A DNA stretch of 64,000 nucleotides, from positions 2,294,001 to 2,358,000 of the forward strand of contig NZ_CP135990.1 in the NCBI RefSeq assembly GCF_030315915.2, given 5' to 3'. The notes below the pieces were generated by a model, which saw only the letters and a list, made by a program, of their open reading frames with translations, was not told the origin of the DNA and ran no database searches. Made by a program: the position numbers and the translations under genes. Origin of the DNA: Providencia zhijiangensis. GTDB taxonomy: Bacteria > Pseudomonadota > Gammaproteobacteria > Enterobacterales > Enterobacteriaceae. Below are positions 52,258-62,737 of the stretch, piece after piece; positions within the stretch are counted from its first letter, which is position 1, and each line of letters opens with the position of its first letter.

Positions 52258-52417
52258 TAATGGACCTTTTCGTCTGATTGCACTCTGACGACACTTCGAA
52301 TAATACTGCCCCTGAATTTTAGGGATGGTTATATAAGAAGCATCTATCAGTATGTTATTTTTTTGCCATTAAACCACAATGATATCTCACTGTAGATAAA
52401 AACTTTTTTCAAACCGA

Positions 52418-53125
52418 TTATTGGTTATCGTTTTTTTGCGTCGCCGCACTCTTTTCTTTTGCCACTGCATTTTTTTCTTTTGCAGCAGCTCGACGGTGGC
52501 GAATAATTTCAATGACACCCGGCAGAATCGAAATAAAGATAATCGCGACTATCAGTAATTTCAAATTCTTTTGTACTATCGGTAAATCACCAAATAAATA
52601 TCCTGCATAGGTAAAGAGTAGCACCCATAATAACGCACCTGTCACATTATAAAAGGCAAAATGACGGTAAGACATTTTACCCATACCCGCAACGAAAGGT
52701 GCAAAGGTTCTCACGATAGGCACAAAACGCGCCAAAATAATCGCTTTTCCGCCATGTTTTTCATAAAACTGATGAGTTTTATCCAAATAGCTACGACGGA
52801 AAATTTTTGAATCTGGGTTTTTAAACAGTTTCTCACCAAAGATACGCCCAATGGTGTAGTTCACTGCATCACCAATAATTGCTGCAATAATCATCAACAA
52901 CACCATGACGTGTACGTTTAAATCATTACTTGGCAATGCTGCTAACGCACCCGCGACAAATAATAATGAATCTCCAGGAAGGAAAGGCGTAACCACCAGC
53001 CCCGTCTCGCAGAATAGGATCAGGAATAAAATTCCGTAAACCCAAACACCATATTCGGCGACCAATTCCGCAAGATGCACATCAATATGTAAAATAAAAT
53101 CAATGATAAAACTGATAAACTCCAT
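52418..53125 (-). CDS. dedA: DedA-family membrane protein
   Basis: Inner-membrane protein of the DedA (SNARE-associated/VTT) family, linked to undecaprenyl-phosphate or lipid transport and proton-motive-force maintenance in relatives; 235 residues. [22 protein letters not shown], the motif [19 protein letters not shown] (here [14 protein letters not shown]) and several helices are conserved. Start ATG 53125 has GAGG six bases upstream. The C-terminus has an added Lys/Ala-rich tail ([15 protein letters not shown]). Confidence 0.92.
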   Translation of the reverse strand: MEFISFIIDFILHIDVHLAELVAEYGVWVYGILFLILFCETGLVVTPFLPGDSLLFVAGALAALPSNDLNVHVMVLLMIIAAIIGDAVNYTIGRIFGEKLFKNPDSKIFRRSYLDKTHQFYEKHGGKAIILARFVPIVRTFAPFVAGMGKMSYRHFAFYNVTGALLWVLLFTYAGYLFGDLPIVQKNLKLLIVAIIFISILPGVIEIIRHRRAAAKEKNAVAKEKSAATQKNDNQ

Positions 53126-53160
53126 GGGGTTCCTCATGTGGAGATTTATATTAACGACCT

Positions 53161-53976
53161 TTACAGTAGCTCATCCGCGAGAAATAGAGGCCCCATCACA
53201 TTCTGTGGCAGGTTAAATTTTTCAGGATAATCCACGCTCACTAAATACAGTCCTTCCGCTTTGGCTGTTGCCGCCGCTTTCGTTCTATCTTTTAACTCTA
53301 GAAGATGTGCCATCCAATCAATATCTTGATTCCCACAGCCTATCTCCAACAAACTACCAACAATGTTTCTCACCATATGGTGCACAAACGCATTGGCTTT
53401 AATATCCACAACCACATAGTTTCCGTGACGCGTTACATTGACGTGCATCACATTACGCCAAGGGCTTTTTGATTGGCACTGCACCGCACGGAATGAGGTA
53501 AAATCACGCTCTCCCAGCAATGCTTGCGCCGCTTGGTGCATACGCTTTTCATTAAGGGGAAAATGAAAGTGTGTTACACCATTCGATAAAATTGCAGGTC
53601 GATAACGATGATTAAAAATCACATAACGATATCGACGTGCAGTTGCACTAAAACGCGCATGGAACTCATCATCCACAGGTTTACACCAGCGAACCGCAAT
53701 ATCGTCAGGAAGATGGGTATTCACCCCCATCGTCCATGCCGCTTCTTTACGGTTAGCTGAAGTTTCAAAATGCACCACCTGCCCAGTCGCATGAACACCA
53801 GCATCTGTACGCCCTGCACAATTGACGGTGATTGGCTCTGCAGCAATTTTAGACAGAGCAGCCTCAAGGCAGCCCTGTACGCTTTTCACTTCTTGCTGGC
53901 GTTGCCAACCATAATAACGGCTACCGTTATACTCAATTCCGAGGGCAATGCGATGCAACTTTGGGGACTCCGACAT
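53161..53976 (-). CDS. truA: tRNA pseudouridine synthase A TruA
   Basis: Makes pseudouridine at positions 38-40 of the tRNA anticodon stem; 271 residues. Catalytic Asp58 in [17 protein letters not shown] shares a base with the usg stop (TAATG). Followed by dedA with 35 bases between. Confidence 0.95.
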   Translation of the reverse strand: MSESPKLHRIALGIEYNGSRYYGWQRQQEVKSVQGCLEAALSKIAAEPITVNCAGRTDAGVHATGQVVHFETSANRKEAAWTMGVNTHLPDDIAVRWCKPVDDEFHARFSATARRYRYVIFNHRYRPAILSNGVTHFHFPLNEKRMHQAAQALLGERDFTSFRAVQCQSKSPWRNVMHVNVTRHGNYVVVDIKANAFVHHMVRNIVGSLLEIGCGNQDIDWMAHLLELKDRTKAAATAKAEGLYLVSVDYPEKFNLPQNVMGPLFLADELL

Positions 53977-54986
53977 TAGTAATACAGCTCCTGAGCCAGT
54001 TTTTCTGCTGTCTCAACCGCCATTAACGCGCCACCAAAACGAACGTTATCCGCCACTGACCAGAATTGTAAAATTTCCGGGATACCGTAATCGTTACGAA
54101 TACAGCCAATGCTTAAGAAGTCATTACCTGATGCGTCAGTCACTTGAGTTGGGTAATCACCCTCTTCTGAGACCTGAATATCATCAAAACGTTCAAATTC
54201 TTCGCTCGCTTCTTCTGCGCTAACTGGGCGTAGTGTCTCTAAGTGCACCACTTGCGCATTACCATAAAATACGGGTGACTGAATAAAGCTTACGGAGACT
54301 GGCAAGCCGTCGTCTTGCAGCACTTTACGAACTTGCTCAACTAAACGGCGTTCTTGCACAACACTGCCTTCGCCATCCGCTAATAATGGCAGCATGTTAA
54401 AGGCTAATTGCTTAGTAAAACGACCTTCTTCAGCAGGGATGCCATTCAATAAACGCGCGCTTTGCCCTGCTAATTCATCAACGGCTGCTTTACCGTACGC
54501 TGACATCGATAGCATATTGGTCAGTGTAATACGCCCTACACCAGCCGCATCCACTAATGGTTTGATAGACGTTAGTAGCTGGCTAACATAACTGTCTGCC
54601 ACTGAAATAATATTGCGGTTACGGTAATCCGCTAATACTTGAGGGTTAACGCCCGGTACCACTAACGGTACATCAGGGTCTAACGCAAAAATACCACTGT
54701 TATCAATCACAATGCAGCCTTCTTGCGCTGCTAATTCCGCATACTGTGCCGCGGCCTCTTCACCTGCTGCAAAAAAGGCAATTTGTGCCTGCGACCAATC
54801 GAAGTCCGCGACATCTTGCACTTGATAGCTTTTACCGTTGAAGCGAATGCTCTCCCCTGCACTGCGCTCACTGGCTAGTAAATAAAGCTCACCAACGGGA
54901 AACTCTCTTTCTTGAAGCAGGGAAAGAATACCTTCGCCCACTGCGCCGGTTGCCCCGAGTAATGCAATATTCCAACCTTCTGTCAT
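53976..54986 (-). CDS. usg: Usg, aspartate-semialdehyde-dehydrogenase-like protein
   Basis: 336-residue homologue of Asd (USG-1 type). N-terminal Rossmann motif [16 protein letters not shown] is present. At the position of the Asd catalytic cysteine the sequence reads [13 protein letters not shown], with no Cys, so it should not have normal dehydrogenase activity; the same is true of E. coli Usg as I recall it. Role unknown. Start ATG 54986 with GAGGA upstream; the longer frame begins eight codons earlier. In the pdxB-usg-truA-dedA gene row. Confidence 0.92.
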   Translation of the reverse strand: MTEGWNIALLGATGAVGEGILSLLQEREFPVGELYLLASERSAGESIRFNGKSYQVQDVADFDWSQAQIAFFAAGEEAAAQYAELAAQEGCIVIDNSGIFALDPDVPLVVPGVNPQVLADYRNRNIISVADSYVSQLLTSIKPLVDAAGVGRITLTNMLSMSAYGKAAVDELAGQSARLLNGIPAEEGRFTKQLAFNMLPLLADGEGSVVQERRLVEQVRKVLQDDGLPVSVSFIQSPVFYGNAQVVHLETLRPVSAEEASEEFERFDDIQVSEEGDYPTQVTDASGNDFLSIGCIRNDYGIPEILQFWSVADNVRFGGALMAVETAEKLAQELYY

Positions 54987-55060
54987 GGTTTTTCCTCTAA
55001 AAAAAATCAAAGTGAAACAAGCCGTGCTTAGCCGCTCATTTCACCTAAAAGAATCTGTTA

Positions 55061-56185
55061 TTAAATTTTTGTGGTAAAGCCTAATTCGCTCAGTAACTGG
55101 GCTGTCTCTTGGTTATCGCACTGAACAGTTAACGATGACCATTCACGGCGTTCTTGGTAATGTTTACGTAATTTATCGAACTCACCGGGAATGCCAGCCA
55201 CTGCGCGCAGTGATGCATCATCACGGCGCACATCATACACGAGATGCACTAATCTTTTGAGCTGGCTTTGCGTTAATTTACCATTGAAATTAATGCAGTC
55301 GATATCCGGCTTCGGTAACAGCGATGTCAGAGACACATTCGCAGGTTTACCTAGGAATTCACAATAAGCTTCAAAGACTTGGGTTGTGCCTCGTGCTTTT
55401 CCTTCTAAAGTATAGCCTGCAATATGTGGCGTACCGATATCCACATACGCCAGCAATTCTGTATCCAGATCAGGCTCTGGCTCCCACACATCCAATACCA
55501 CACTCAGCGGCTTACCTTGTTCCAGCAACTGCAATAGCGCTTGGTTATCCACCACTTCACCACGGCTGGCATTCACCAAAATGGTACCGTCGCGTAAATT
55601 TGCCAATCGAGACTCATCCATTAAATGGAAAGTGGAATATTCACCCGCCATATTAAGCGGTGTGTGGAAGGTTAAAATATCAGCCTGTTCCAGTAACGAA
55701 TCGAATGGAACAAAAACTTCTTGGTCGCCTTTATCTGCTCGAGGAGGGTCACATAATACGGTATTAACGCCCCACGCTTGCAGACGTTTATACAAGCACC
55801 CTCCCACATTCCCGACACCCACTATCCCTACGGTTTTATCGCGTAAATCAAAATTATCGCGCTCCGCCAGCATCAGTAATGCCGAAAAAACATACTCAAC
55901 GACAGCAATGGCATTGCACCCTGGCGCTGAAGAGAATCCAATATTGGCTTCAGCAAGCCACTGGGTATCAACATGGTCAAACCCTGCTGTTGCCGTGCCG
56001 ACGAATTTTACTGGCGTATTGCTCAGTAATGATTTATTCACTTTGGTAATTGAGCGCACCATTAATGCATCTGCATCAACCAGTTCCTGTTCTGGCACTG
56101 GGCGCCCTGGTACTGCTTTAACTTCGCCTAGCTCACTAAATAGTGTTTGAGCATATGGCATGTTTTCATCAACCAAAATTTTCAC
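55061..56185 (-). CDS. pdxB: erythronate-4-phosphate dehydrogenase PdxB
   Basis: NAD-dependent step 2 of the DXP-dependent pyridoxal phosphate pathway; 374 residues. D-isomer-specific hydroxyacid dehydrogenase fold with [16 protein letters not shown] (NAD motif), [11 protein letters not shown] and [14 protein letters not shown], and the PdxB-specific C-terminal dimerisation domain. The gene before it in E. coli is flk; here a secreted-protein gene is divergent instead. Confidence 0.95.
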   Translation of the reverse strand: MKILVDENMPYAQTLFSELGEVKAVPGRPVPEQELVDADALMVRSITKVNKSLLSNTPVKFVGTATAGFDHVDTQWLAEANIGFSSAPGCNAIAVVEYVFSALLMLAERDNFDLRDKTVGIVGVGNVGGCLYKRLQAWGVNTVLCDPPRADKGDQEVFVPFDSLLEQADILTFHTPLNMAGEYSTFHLMDESRLANLRDGTILVNASRGEVVDNQALLQLLEQGKPLSVVLDVWEPEPDLDTELLAYVDIGTPHIAGYTLEGKARGTTQVFEAYCEFLGKPANVSLTSLLPKPDIDCINFNGKLTQSQLKRLVHLVYDVRRDDASLRAVAGIPGEFDKLRKHYQERREWSSLTVQCDNQETAQLLSELGFTTKI

Positions 56186-56433
56186 GGAATTCGTCCCAAT
56201 AGAATGTGTGTCATGCCCGATTTGGCTGCCACACTATACTCCAAATCGTCGATAGGCTGAATCATTTACATGACAATGCTTTTGGTTGAAATTAATAGTC
56301 TAATCGGTGACATTTAATTTTTCTTTTTATTAAACAAACTTACAGATGAGTCTGACTACCTAATCCCAAGGATTTCATGTTTAATCAGCAAAACTACATT
56401 AAAAGTTATTCATTTTTCAGGAAGGCATTTATT

Positions 56434-57312
56434 TTGAAAGGCATATTGATTGTGAAAAAAGTATTACTGTCGCTACCCCTAATGTGCTCGTTTTATGCCT
56501 ATGCTGGCGAACAAAACTGCTCTGCGGACACCCTCGCTATCAACAATTTTAATAATTTCGTCTTTGCTCAAGAGCGCCCGTTTAACGACGCATTGAAAGA
56601 GATGAATTTACACACCACCAGCCAAGATGACTATATTAACAATACGGTTCAAACGAAGTTTGATGATTGTGGAGCCTTAATCGAATTAACGGGTCATGAA
56701 GTTGTCAAATTCAGCATCCACGACAGTGTATCCATCAAATCCATTGATATGAGCATGAAAAAAAATGGTAACGGATGGGACTACAAATCCGCATTTAAAC
56801 TGTCTGTTATTAATCAAGATAATGTAGAAAAAACTATCTTGCAGCAAAAAATGAACGGGAAGTTTTTCACTGATCAGAATGGAAAAATAACCGAAGCCAA
56901 AGATTCTTCTTATACAACGACGCTCGACAAAGAGCGCATGTTAACGAGAGCTGTCACTACTTTTTTAACTGATGATAAAGGACGATTATCTGAATCCAAC
57001 CGAGTCAGTACGCTCGAAAATGATAGTATGAAAACAGCCTTCCATTATGATGAGAAAAATCGCTTAGTTCGCATGCAGTCTGACTCAACCGTCAAAGAGT
57101 TTACCTATGATGATGGCAGACCGCTAACCGAAAAAACTATTGAAGAATTTTTTACCACCGAAACAACCGTGACGACCTGTAAAAGCTGGAATACGTTCGG
57201 AAGATGCACCGACGCGGAAAAAAATATCACCACATTAATTAAAGATGAACACGGAGGGAAAGATAGCGTGTACAACTACCACGCTAATATCAAATACGAT
57301 TATGTATATTGA
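56434..57312 (+). CDS. YnfC-like (UPF0257) secreted protein
   Basis: 292 residues with a signal peptide (MKGILIVKKVLLSLPLMC onward, likely cut after YAYA). The body is rich in charged turns and Tyr; YDEKNRLVRM and a C-terminal pattern of two Cys (TTCKSWNTFGRC) before IKYDYVY recall the end of E. coli YnfC, but no lipobox Cys is present, so it is probably periplasmic rather than a lipoprotein. The TTG at 56434 has AGGAAGG eight bases upstream; a GTG at 56452 is an alternative. Family assignment is tentative. Confidence 0.5.
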   Translation: MKGILIVKKVLLSLPLMCSFYAYAGEQNCSADTLAINNFNNFVFAQERPFNDALKEMNLHTTSQDDYINNTVQTKFDDCGALIELTGHEVVKFSIHDSVSIKSIDMSMKKNGNGWDYKSAFKLSVINQDNVEKTILQQKMNGKFFTDQNGKITEAKDSSYTTTLDKERMLTRAVTTFLTDDKGRLSESNRVSTLENDSMKTAFHYDEKNRLVRMQSDSTVKEFTYDDGRPLTEKTIEEFFTTETTVTTCKSWNTFGRCTDAEKNITTLIKDEHGGKDSVYNYHANIKYDYVY

Positions 57313-57323
57313 TTTTCCCTCTA

Positions 57324-58121
57324 CTATGGGGTCAGCTCTTTCATTCGAAACCGGTCTGGAGTGACCCCTGAAATTTGCTGGAACATCGCAATAAATGCAG
57401 ACGCCGAACTATACCCCACATCCAAGGCAACTTCATGGACACTTTTACCTTTGTCCAATCCAGCCACTGCATGTAAGTAACGCAGGCGCTGCCGCCACTC
57501 GCTGAATGACATCCCCAACTCTTGTTGGCAACGGCGAGATAGCGTTCGCTCCGAGGTATAGGCCCGTTTTGCCCACTGGGCAAGTGTTGTATTATCCGCA
57601 GGATCTTGCTGTAGCTCCGCTAAAATCGGCGCTAACAATTTATCTTTGCTGGTGGGTAAATAGGTATCTTGGCACGGTGAAATGGCAAACTGGTCAATCA
57701 ACACTTCTCCCAAACGAATATCCTGCTCGGTTTCGGGCTGCACAATGCCCCGTTGATACATATCCGTCATAATCGTGTGGAAAATGGGACTTAATCGTAC
57801 AACACAGGCCTTACTCGCCAGTCGCGGCGTATAGGCTTGGGCAAAATCAATAATCCGAAATTTAACACTCTGCTTATTAAAACTCGCATGTTGGGTATTG
57901 GCAGGGATCCAGATGCAAAACTCTGGCGGTGCCATATAATGCTTGCCTTCCACTTCCATTTCCATAATTCCGCAAACCACATACAACAATTGACCAAAGG
58001 TATGGGAATGGGATTTGTATTCGGTTTGCTGGTTAATCTGCTCATGACGTAAGGCAATAAATTCAGGCTCAATAATATTGCATTCGTTAATTTGCAGAAC
58101 ATCACTCTTTAAATTATTCAT
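57324..58121 (-). CDS. AraC-family transcriptional regulator (cupin + HTH)
   Basis: 265 residues. N-terminal cupin sensor domain (SHSHTFGQLLYVVCG, PPEFCIWIPANTQH) and a C-terminal double helix-turn-helix (TLAQWAKRAYTSERTLSRRC; YSSASAFIAMFQQISGVTPDRFR). Its closest type is the NimR/YeaM-like group, which controls a neighbouring exporter. It faces the EamA transporter gene across 98 bases with repeated TGTCTGAA half-sites, so it most likely controls that gene and itself. Ends convergently, 11 bases from the YnfC-like gene. Confidence 0.88.
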   Translation of the reverse strand: MNNLKSDVLQINECNIIEPEFIALRHEQINQQTEYKSHSHTFGQLLYVVCGIMEMEVEGKHYMAPPEFCIWIPANTQHASFNKQSVKFRIIDFAQAYTPRLASKACVVRLSPIFHTIMTDMYQRGIVQPETEQDIRLGEVLIDQFAISPCQDTYLPTSKDKLLAPILAELQQDPADNTTLAQWAKRAYTSERTLSRRCQQELGMSFSEWRQRLRYLHAVAGLDKGKSVHEVALDVGYSSASAFIAMFQQISGVTPDRFRMKELTP

Positions 58122-58125
58122 AGGC

Positions 58126-58180
58126 TGTCTGAAAAGCGTTATCGATTGTCTGAATATCAGTATATATAATATTTCGGACA
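58126..58180. promoter_or_regulatory. candidate operator with three TGTCyGAA half-sites
   Basis: TGTCTGAA at 58126-58133 and 58147-58154, and its inverse TTCGGACA at 58173-58180, between the divergent AraC regulator and EamA genes. The last two form an inverted pair around AT-rich DNA with TATAAT (58165-58170). A fitting binding site for the adjacent AraC protein, not shown directly. Confidence 0.5.
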
Positions 58181-58219
58181 GATGTATACTCCTGTGACTG
58201 ATTAGGGAGAACGTTGTTA

Positions 58220-59140
58220 ATGAAATATTTCCTGTTTCCGCTGACCGCGGTTTTATTATGGTCCATAAATGCCATCGTCAACAAAGCCGCCGCAACGGCG
58301 ATTGACCCGGCTGCCATTTCGTTTTATCGCTGGGCTCTGGCATTTTTAGTCATGACCCCATTTGTTCTGCGCTCGGTACTGCGCCATGCCAAAGTGGTTA
58401 AGCAACATTGGTGGCAACTGGCCATCTTAGGTGCTTTGGGGATGATGCTGTATCAAAGTTTGGCTTACTATGCCGCACATACGGTAAGCGCGACATTTAT
58501 GGGTGTTATGAACTCATTTATCCCGCTATTAACTGTGGTGATTAGTATTTTTGTTCTGAGGGTGATCCCAACCGTTGGGATTGTTGTTGGTTCCGTTCTG
58601 TCTCTGTTTGGATTGGCTTGGCTAGTCAGCCAAGGAAACCCAAGCTCATTACTGGATAATGGATTGGGTCAAGGCGAATTGCTGATGATCGTCGCTTCCG
58701 CCGCTTATGCCCTATACGGGGTATTAACTAAGCGCTGGTCGATTCAACTTTCTAGCTGGGACTCCCTGTATGTTCAGGTATTCTTTGGGGTTTTATTATT
58801 AATTCCAAACTTCTTGATGGCAGATGATGTAAGCCTTAACAGCAATAATATCGGGTTAGTTTTATTCGCAGGGATTGCCGCATCGATTCTGGCACCCGCA
58901 ATGTGGATCCAAGGTGTTCTCCGCTTAGGCGCCAATACCACTTCTATCTTTATGAACCTCGCTCCGGTATTTACTGCCGTTATCGCAGTGTTCACCCTTG
59001 GCGAAGAGTTAAAGAGTTACCACTTAATTGGGGGCGGTATCGTGTTACTCGGTGTGATGTTAGCTCAACAGCTACGCACCCCGCTCACTCAAGTATTTTC
59101 TCGCAAGAAAAAAGCGTTAGAAGAAGATACTTGTCAGTAA
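58220..59140 (+). CDS. EamA/DMT-family transporter
   Basis: 306 residues, ten predicted helices in two EamA repeats (AVLLWSINAIVNKAA first; AYALYGVLTKRWSIQL second). Such proteins export metabolites or toxic compounds; the substrate is unknown. ATG at 58220 is ten bases from GGGAG; a TTG two codons earlier is closer and cannot be excluded. Divergent from an AraC regulator that probably controls it. Confidence 0.9.
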   Translation: MKYFLFPLTAVLLWSINAIVNKAAATAIDPAAISFYRWALAFLVMTPFVLRSVLRHAKVVKQHWWQLAILGALGMMLYQSLAYYAAHTVSATFMGVMNSFIPLLTVVISIFVLRVIPTVGIVVGSVLSLFGLAWLVSQGNPSSLLDNGLGQGELLMIVASAAYALYGVLTKRWSIQLSSWDSLYVQVFFGVLLLIPNFLMADDVSLNSNNIGLVLFAGIAASILAPAMWIQGVLRLGANTTSIFMNLAPVFTAVIAVFTLGEELKSYHLIGGGIVLLGVMLAQQLRTPLTQVFSRKKKALEEDTCQ

Positions 59141-59165
59141 GCCACATTAATAGTTTGATTGATTA

Positions 59166-59208
59166 AAAGCCCCATAAATCTACTTCAAGGTTATGGGGCT
59201 TTGTTTTA
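59166..59208. terminator. terminator after the EamA gene
   Basis: Twelve-base perfect stem AAAGCCCCATAA / TTATGGGGCTTT with a 13-base loop and GTTTTAT after it; also placed to stop the minus-strand tctE-like gene. Confidence 0.85.
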
Positions 59209-59308
59209 TATCCAATTGATTTTGCCTCTAAACTTACAGCACCTAAAAAGGGGCATAAATTGGATAATGACCGTTTTTAGGTGCAACTAGATAATAACAA
59301 AGTACCCA

Positions 59309-60745
59309 CTAAGCTTTCTTCGGTGCCCGACTCGCTTTCAAGGTGATCCGCACCAACAACCCGCCGAGATGTTCACTCTTTAGCAACTGCAATTCTGAGC
59401 CGTGGTAGCTGGCGATATCTTTTACAAGCGCCAAGCCCAGCCCTGACCCTTCCAGTCCTTTGGCATTATTTAAGCGCCTAAAGGCTTTTAATGAACGGTG
59501 AATATATTTATTTTCGATACCCGGCCCTGAGTCTTCAACTTCCAGTTTAATCATGGAATTGCGACTTTCATCTGCCACGATTCGCACCGTAACAATCCCC
59601 TGTTCAGGGGTATATTTAATCGCATTATCAATCAGGTTCGCACACATTTCCGCCAGCAAAATAGCATCTCCTTTGACCCAGCAATGATCTAATCCTTCAT
59701 AGCCTAAATCAATCTGTTTACTCTCGGATTGTCCCAAACGGGTAAAACAGACTTGCTGAACAATTTCCACCAAATTAACCGCACGATAAAGCCTGATCGC
59801 CTCTTTTTCGTGCTCTTTTAAACGCGCAAGCTGCAATAAGCGGTCAGTTAATACGATAGTGTTATCCAAGGTTTTATTAATCGCCTGCAAACTTTGTTGT
59901 TTCTGTTGCTCATCATCGCTATTAAGAGCCACTGAAACTTGGGTTTTTAATACCGCCAACGGGGTTTTTAATTGATGGGAAGCATCGGCACTGAAACGTT
60001 CTTGACGCTTTAACATCCGTTTTAACCGCTCCACATAGCGGTTCAAGGCATCTACAAGCGGCGAAAGTTCCGACCATGGCAACACATTCGGGATTGGTGT
60101 GAGGTCATTCGCAGCGCGACCGAGCATTAAATTAGAGAGTTTTTTCAGTGGCGTTAATAGCTTACGCAACAGTAAATACGCCAATATCAGCGTCACGACC
60201 ACCACGGTACCTTGGCTCATCAGCGCAGAGATCAGCAGTTGATTGGCGAAATCTTGCCGAGCATACACCGTTTCAGCAACGCGGATCTCCACCATGCCTT
60301 GGATCCCACCTTCGTTAATCGGCTGGAAAAAGGTCGCCACACGAATGGGCAGCCCCATGTATTCCGCATCATAAAAGTAGACTAAAGCAGTGTAATGTTG
60401 AGAGCGCATCCAATAAGGCGGGATTGGCGGTAGGTCATCATAACCAGAAATGGTTTCCCCGTGAGGGGCGATGACTTGGTAAAACAGACGGTCATTATTA
60501 TTCAGCTCAAAGCTATCGAGCACCACATAAGGAACGTTCACAGAAAGATGTTCATCCACCACCTGTAAGCGTTCCGCCACGGTTCTCGCCGACGCCAGTA
60601 ATGTCCGGTCATAAGCGAGGTTTGCCGCGTTTTTAGCACTATAATAGTGGGTATAAACGGAGAAACTTCCCAACAAAATGAGGGGGATACCGAAAAAAAG
60701 CAGCAACTGATGAAAGAGAGAGCGTGGATGAGAGACTAATTTCAT
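59309..60745 (-). CDS. tctE: sensor histidine kinase, TctE type
   Basis: 478 residues; inner-membrane sensor with helices at about 11-31 and 170-193 around a periplasmic domain. A HAMP-like linker is followed by the H-box SADASHQLKTPLAVLK (His257), N-box NLIDNAIKYTP, and ATP-lid motifs VEDSGPGIE and GSGLGLALVKDI. All motifs for an active kinase are there. ATG overlaps the regulator stop by four bases (ATGA). Next to tctCBA, so citrate or another tricarboxylate is the probable signal. Confidence 0.88.
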   Translation of the reverse strand: MKLVSHPRSLFHQLLLFFGIPLILLGSFSVYTHYYSAKNAANLAYDRTLLASARTVAERLQVVDEHLSVNVPYVVLDSFELNNNDRLFYQVIAPHGETISGYDDLPPIPPYWMRSQHYTALVYFYDAEYMGLPIRVATFFQPINEGGIQGMVEIRVAETVYARQDFANQLLISALMSQGTVVVVTLILAYLLLRKLLTPLKKLSNLMLGRAANDLTPIPNVLPWSELSPLVDALNRYVERLKRMLKRQERFSADASHQLKTPLAVLKTQVSVALNSDDEQQKQQSLQAINKTLDNTIVLTDRLLQLARLKEHEKEAIRLYRAVNLVEIVQQVCFTRLGQSESKQIDLGYEGLDHCWVKGDAILLAEMCANLIDNAIKYTPEQGIVTVRIVADESRNSMIKLEVEDSGPGIENKYIHRSLKAFRRLNNAKGLEGSGLGLALVKDIASYHGSELQLLKSEHLGGLLVRITLKASRAPKKA

Positions 60746-61410
60746 ACACTACACTGCTCTAATCGGTATCCCAATCCGCGTAAAGTATTGATATTGATAT
60801 CTGAACCTGTGAGTTTTTTGCGAACCCGATGCACATACAGTTCAATACTTTGTAAATTGGCTTCATCCGACAGCGAGAATACCTGCTCAAATAATTGTGT
60901 TTTTGAAACAGGTCGCCCTCTGCGATGAAAAAGTGTATTCAATACCGCGTATTCTCGCGGCGTTAAACCTAACGGTTCCGCCTTCAGTGAAAAATAACCG
61001 TCATCATGAAAACAGAGGTCACCAAAACATTGGTCGCTATTCACATTCCCTTGACTACGGCGTAAGAGCGCGCGCGCTCGAGCCTCTAATTCAGCGATAT
61101 CAAAGGGTTTGGTCAGGTAATCATCCGCCCCTGCATTCAGCCCTTTCACGCGGTCGGCCACATCGGAGTTCGCCGTTAATAGCAGAACAGGTGTTTCTTG
61201 ATGACGTTTGCGCATCTGGGCTAATACATCTAAGCCATTCATTCGTGGTAATGAAACATCCAAGACCACCAACGAATAATTTTCGGTTTGTAATAGCTGA
61301 TCGGCGATGTAACCATCACTGGCGATGTCCACAGCAAATCCCGATGCCGTTAAGGCTTTCTGTAACCACAAAGACAACTCGTCATGATCTTCAACCAATA
61401 ACATTCTCAT
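60742..61410 (-). CDS. tctD: response regulator, TctD type (OmpR family)
   Basis: 222 residues. Receiver domain with the acidic pair in LLVEDHDE, phospho-acceptor Asp51 (VVLDVSLPRMNG) and conserved Lys (YLTKPFD), then a winged-helix DNA-binding domain (LTPREYAVLNTLF ... VHRVRKKL). The open frame has an ATG at 61425 without a ribosome site; the ATG at 61410 starts the usual family N-terminus (MRMLLVEDHDE). Divergent from tctCBA, which it should activate. Confidence 0.88.
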   Translation of the reverse strand: MRMLLVEDHDELSLWLQKALTASGFAVDIASDGYIADQLLQTENYSLVVLDVSLPRMNGLDVLAQMRKRHQETPVLLLTANSDVADRVKGLNAGADDYLTKPFDIAELEARARALLRRSQGNVNSDQCFGDLCFHDDGYFSLKAEPLGLTPREYAVLNTLFHRRGRPVSKTQLFEQVFSLSDEANLQSIELYVHRVRKKLTGSDININTLRGLGYRLEQCSV

Positions 61411-61752
61411 TAGTCGCCCACTCATTATGATTATTTATGCGTATAAGTTGGCACTCTATCGATTGAATGAAAAGTGTTAAACGTGATTTTTACCGAAGCT
61501 ATCACAACTATCCTTCGTTAACCTGCTACCACAAATAAAAATTAACATTAAATTAACACAACAAAGAAGAGTAAATATAAAACAATCTGATATGTATCAC
61601 ATAAAAATAATTTTATTTGTTAATGAAAGGTAAATGAAAGGTTCTCAATACAATGATGCATAGCGAACCAACATTGTCCAAAGCTATTCATCGACAGCGA
61701 CATAACCAACAACAACCAAGTAACTTAATTATTGTCTAGTGAGGAATGAAGC
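61411..61752. promoter_or_regulatory. tctD-tctC intergenic region with an 11-bp-phased direct repeat
   Basis: About 340 bases, AT-rich. ATGAAAGG occurs at 61623-61630 and 61634-61641, an 11-base spacing (one helix turn) typical of OmpR-family regulator sites, about 110 bases before tctC. TACAATGAT follows at 61650 and could be a -10 region. Likely TctD site; inference. Confidence 0.5.
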
Positions 61753-62727
61753 ATGAAGAAGTTCACAATCAATGCCTTAGCAGCAGCAATTTTTTTAGTT
61801 GGCGTTAACCAAGCAATGGCGTTACCCGAAAGAACAGAATGTATAGCCCCTGCCAAACCTGGCGGTGGCTTTGATTTAACCTGTAAACTTGTTCAAGTCT
61901 CCATGCTGGAAACCAAAGAGATCGAAAAACCGATGCGTGTGACTTATATGCCAGGTGGAATTGGTGCCGTTGCTTACAACGCCATCGTGGCTCAACGCCC
62001 AGCAGAGCCGGGCACCATCGTTGCATTCTCTGGTGGCTCCTTACTCAACCTTGCTCAAGGTAAATTTGGTCGTTACAACGAAAATGATGTTCGCTGGCTA
62101 GCAAGTGTTGGCAGCGACTATGGCATGATTGCCGTACGTGCCGACTCCCCTTATAAAACTTTAGGCGAACTGATGGACGCCTTCAAAAAAGATCCAAACA
62201 GCATTGTCTTTGGTGCGGGTGGCTCTATCGGTAGCCAAGATTGGATGAAAACGGCGCTACTGGCCAAAGCTATCGACTTAGACCCACGTAAAATGCGCTA
62301 TGTGGCTTTCGAAGGCGGCGGTGAAACACTGACAGCCTTGTTAGGCAACCACGTCCAAGTGATCTCCGGCGATATTAGTGAAATGACCCCGTATATCAGC
62401 GACGGAAAAATTCGCATCCTAGCGGTGTACGCCGATAAACGCTTACCAGATGCCTTATCCAATATTCCAACTGCTAAAGAGCAAGGCTACGACATTGTTT
62501 GGCCAATTATTCGCGGATTCTATATGGGACCAAAAGTGTCCGATGCGGATTACAACCAATGGGTTGAAGCCTTCCAAAAATTACAACAAACCGACGAGTT
62601 TAAAAAGCAACGTGAATTACGTGGCTTGTTTGAATACAACCTATCGGGCCCAGAATTGGACGCTTACGTGAAAAAAGAAGTTGAGAACTACCGTGAGCAA
62701 GCGCGTTCCTTCGGATTAGCGAAATAA
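61753..62727 (+). CDS. tctC: tripartite tricarboxylate transporter substrate-binding protein TctC
   Basis: Periplasmic binding protein, 324 residues, signal peptide ending after AMA (about residue 23). The loop ECIAPAKPGGGFDLTCKL binds the substrate carboxylates in this family (Bug fold), and AKEQGYDIVWPIIRGFYMG is also typical. GAGGAA lies before the ATG. Starts the tctC-B-A operon. Exact substrate (citrate, tricarballylate or other) cannot be read from sequence. Confidence 0.93.
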   Translation: MKKFTINALAAAIFLVGVNQAMALPERTECIAPAKPGGGFDLTCKLVQVSMLETKEIEKPMRVTYMPGGIGAVAYNAIVAQRPAEPGTIVAFSGGSLLNLAQGKFGRYNENDVRWLASVGSDYGMIAVRADSPYKTLGELMDAFKKDPNSIVFGAGGSIGSQDWMKTALLAKAIDLDPRKMRYVAFEGGGETLTALLGNHVQVISGDISEMTPYISDGKIRILAVYADKRLPDALSNIPTAKEQGYDIVWPIIRGFYMGPKVSDADYNQWVEAFQKLQQTDEFKKQRELRGLFEYNLSGPELDAYVKKEVENYREQARSFGLAK

Positions 62728-62737
62728 CGGAGTCACC

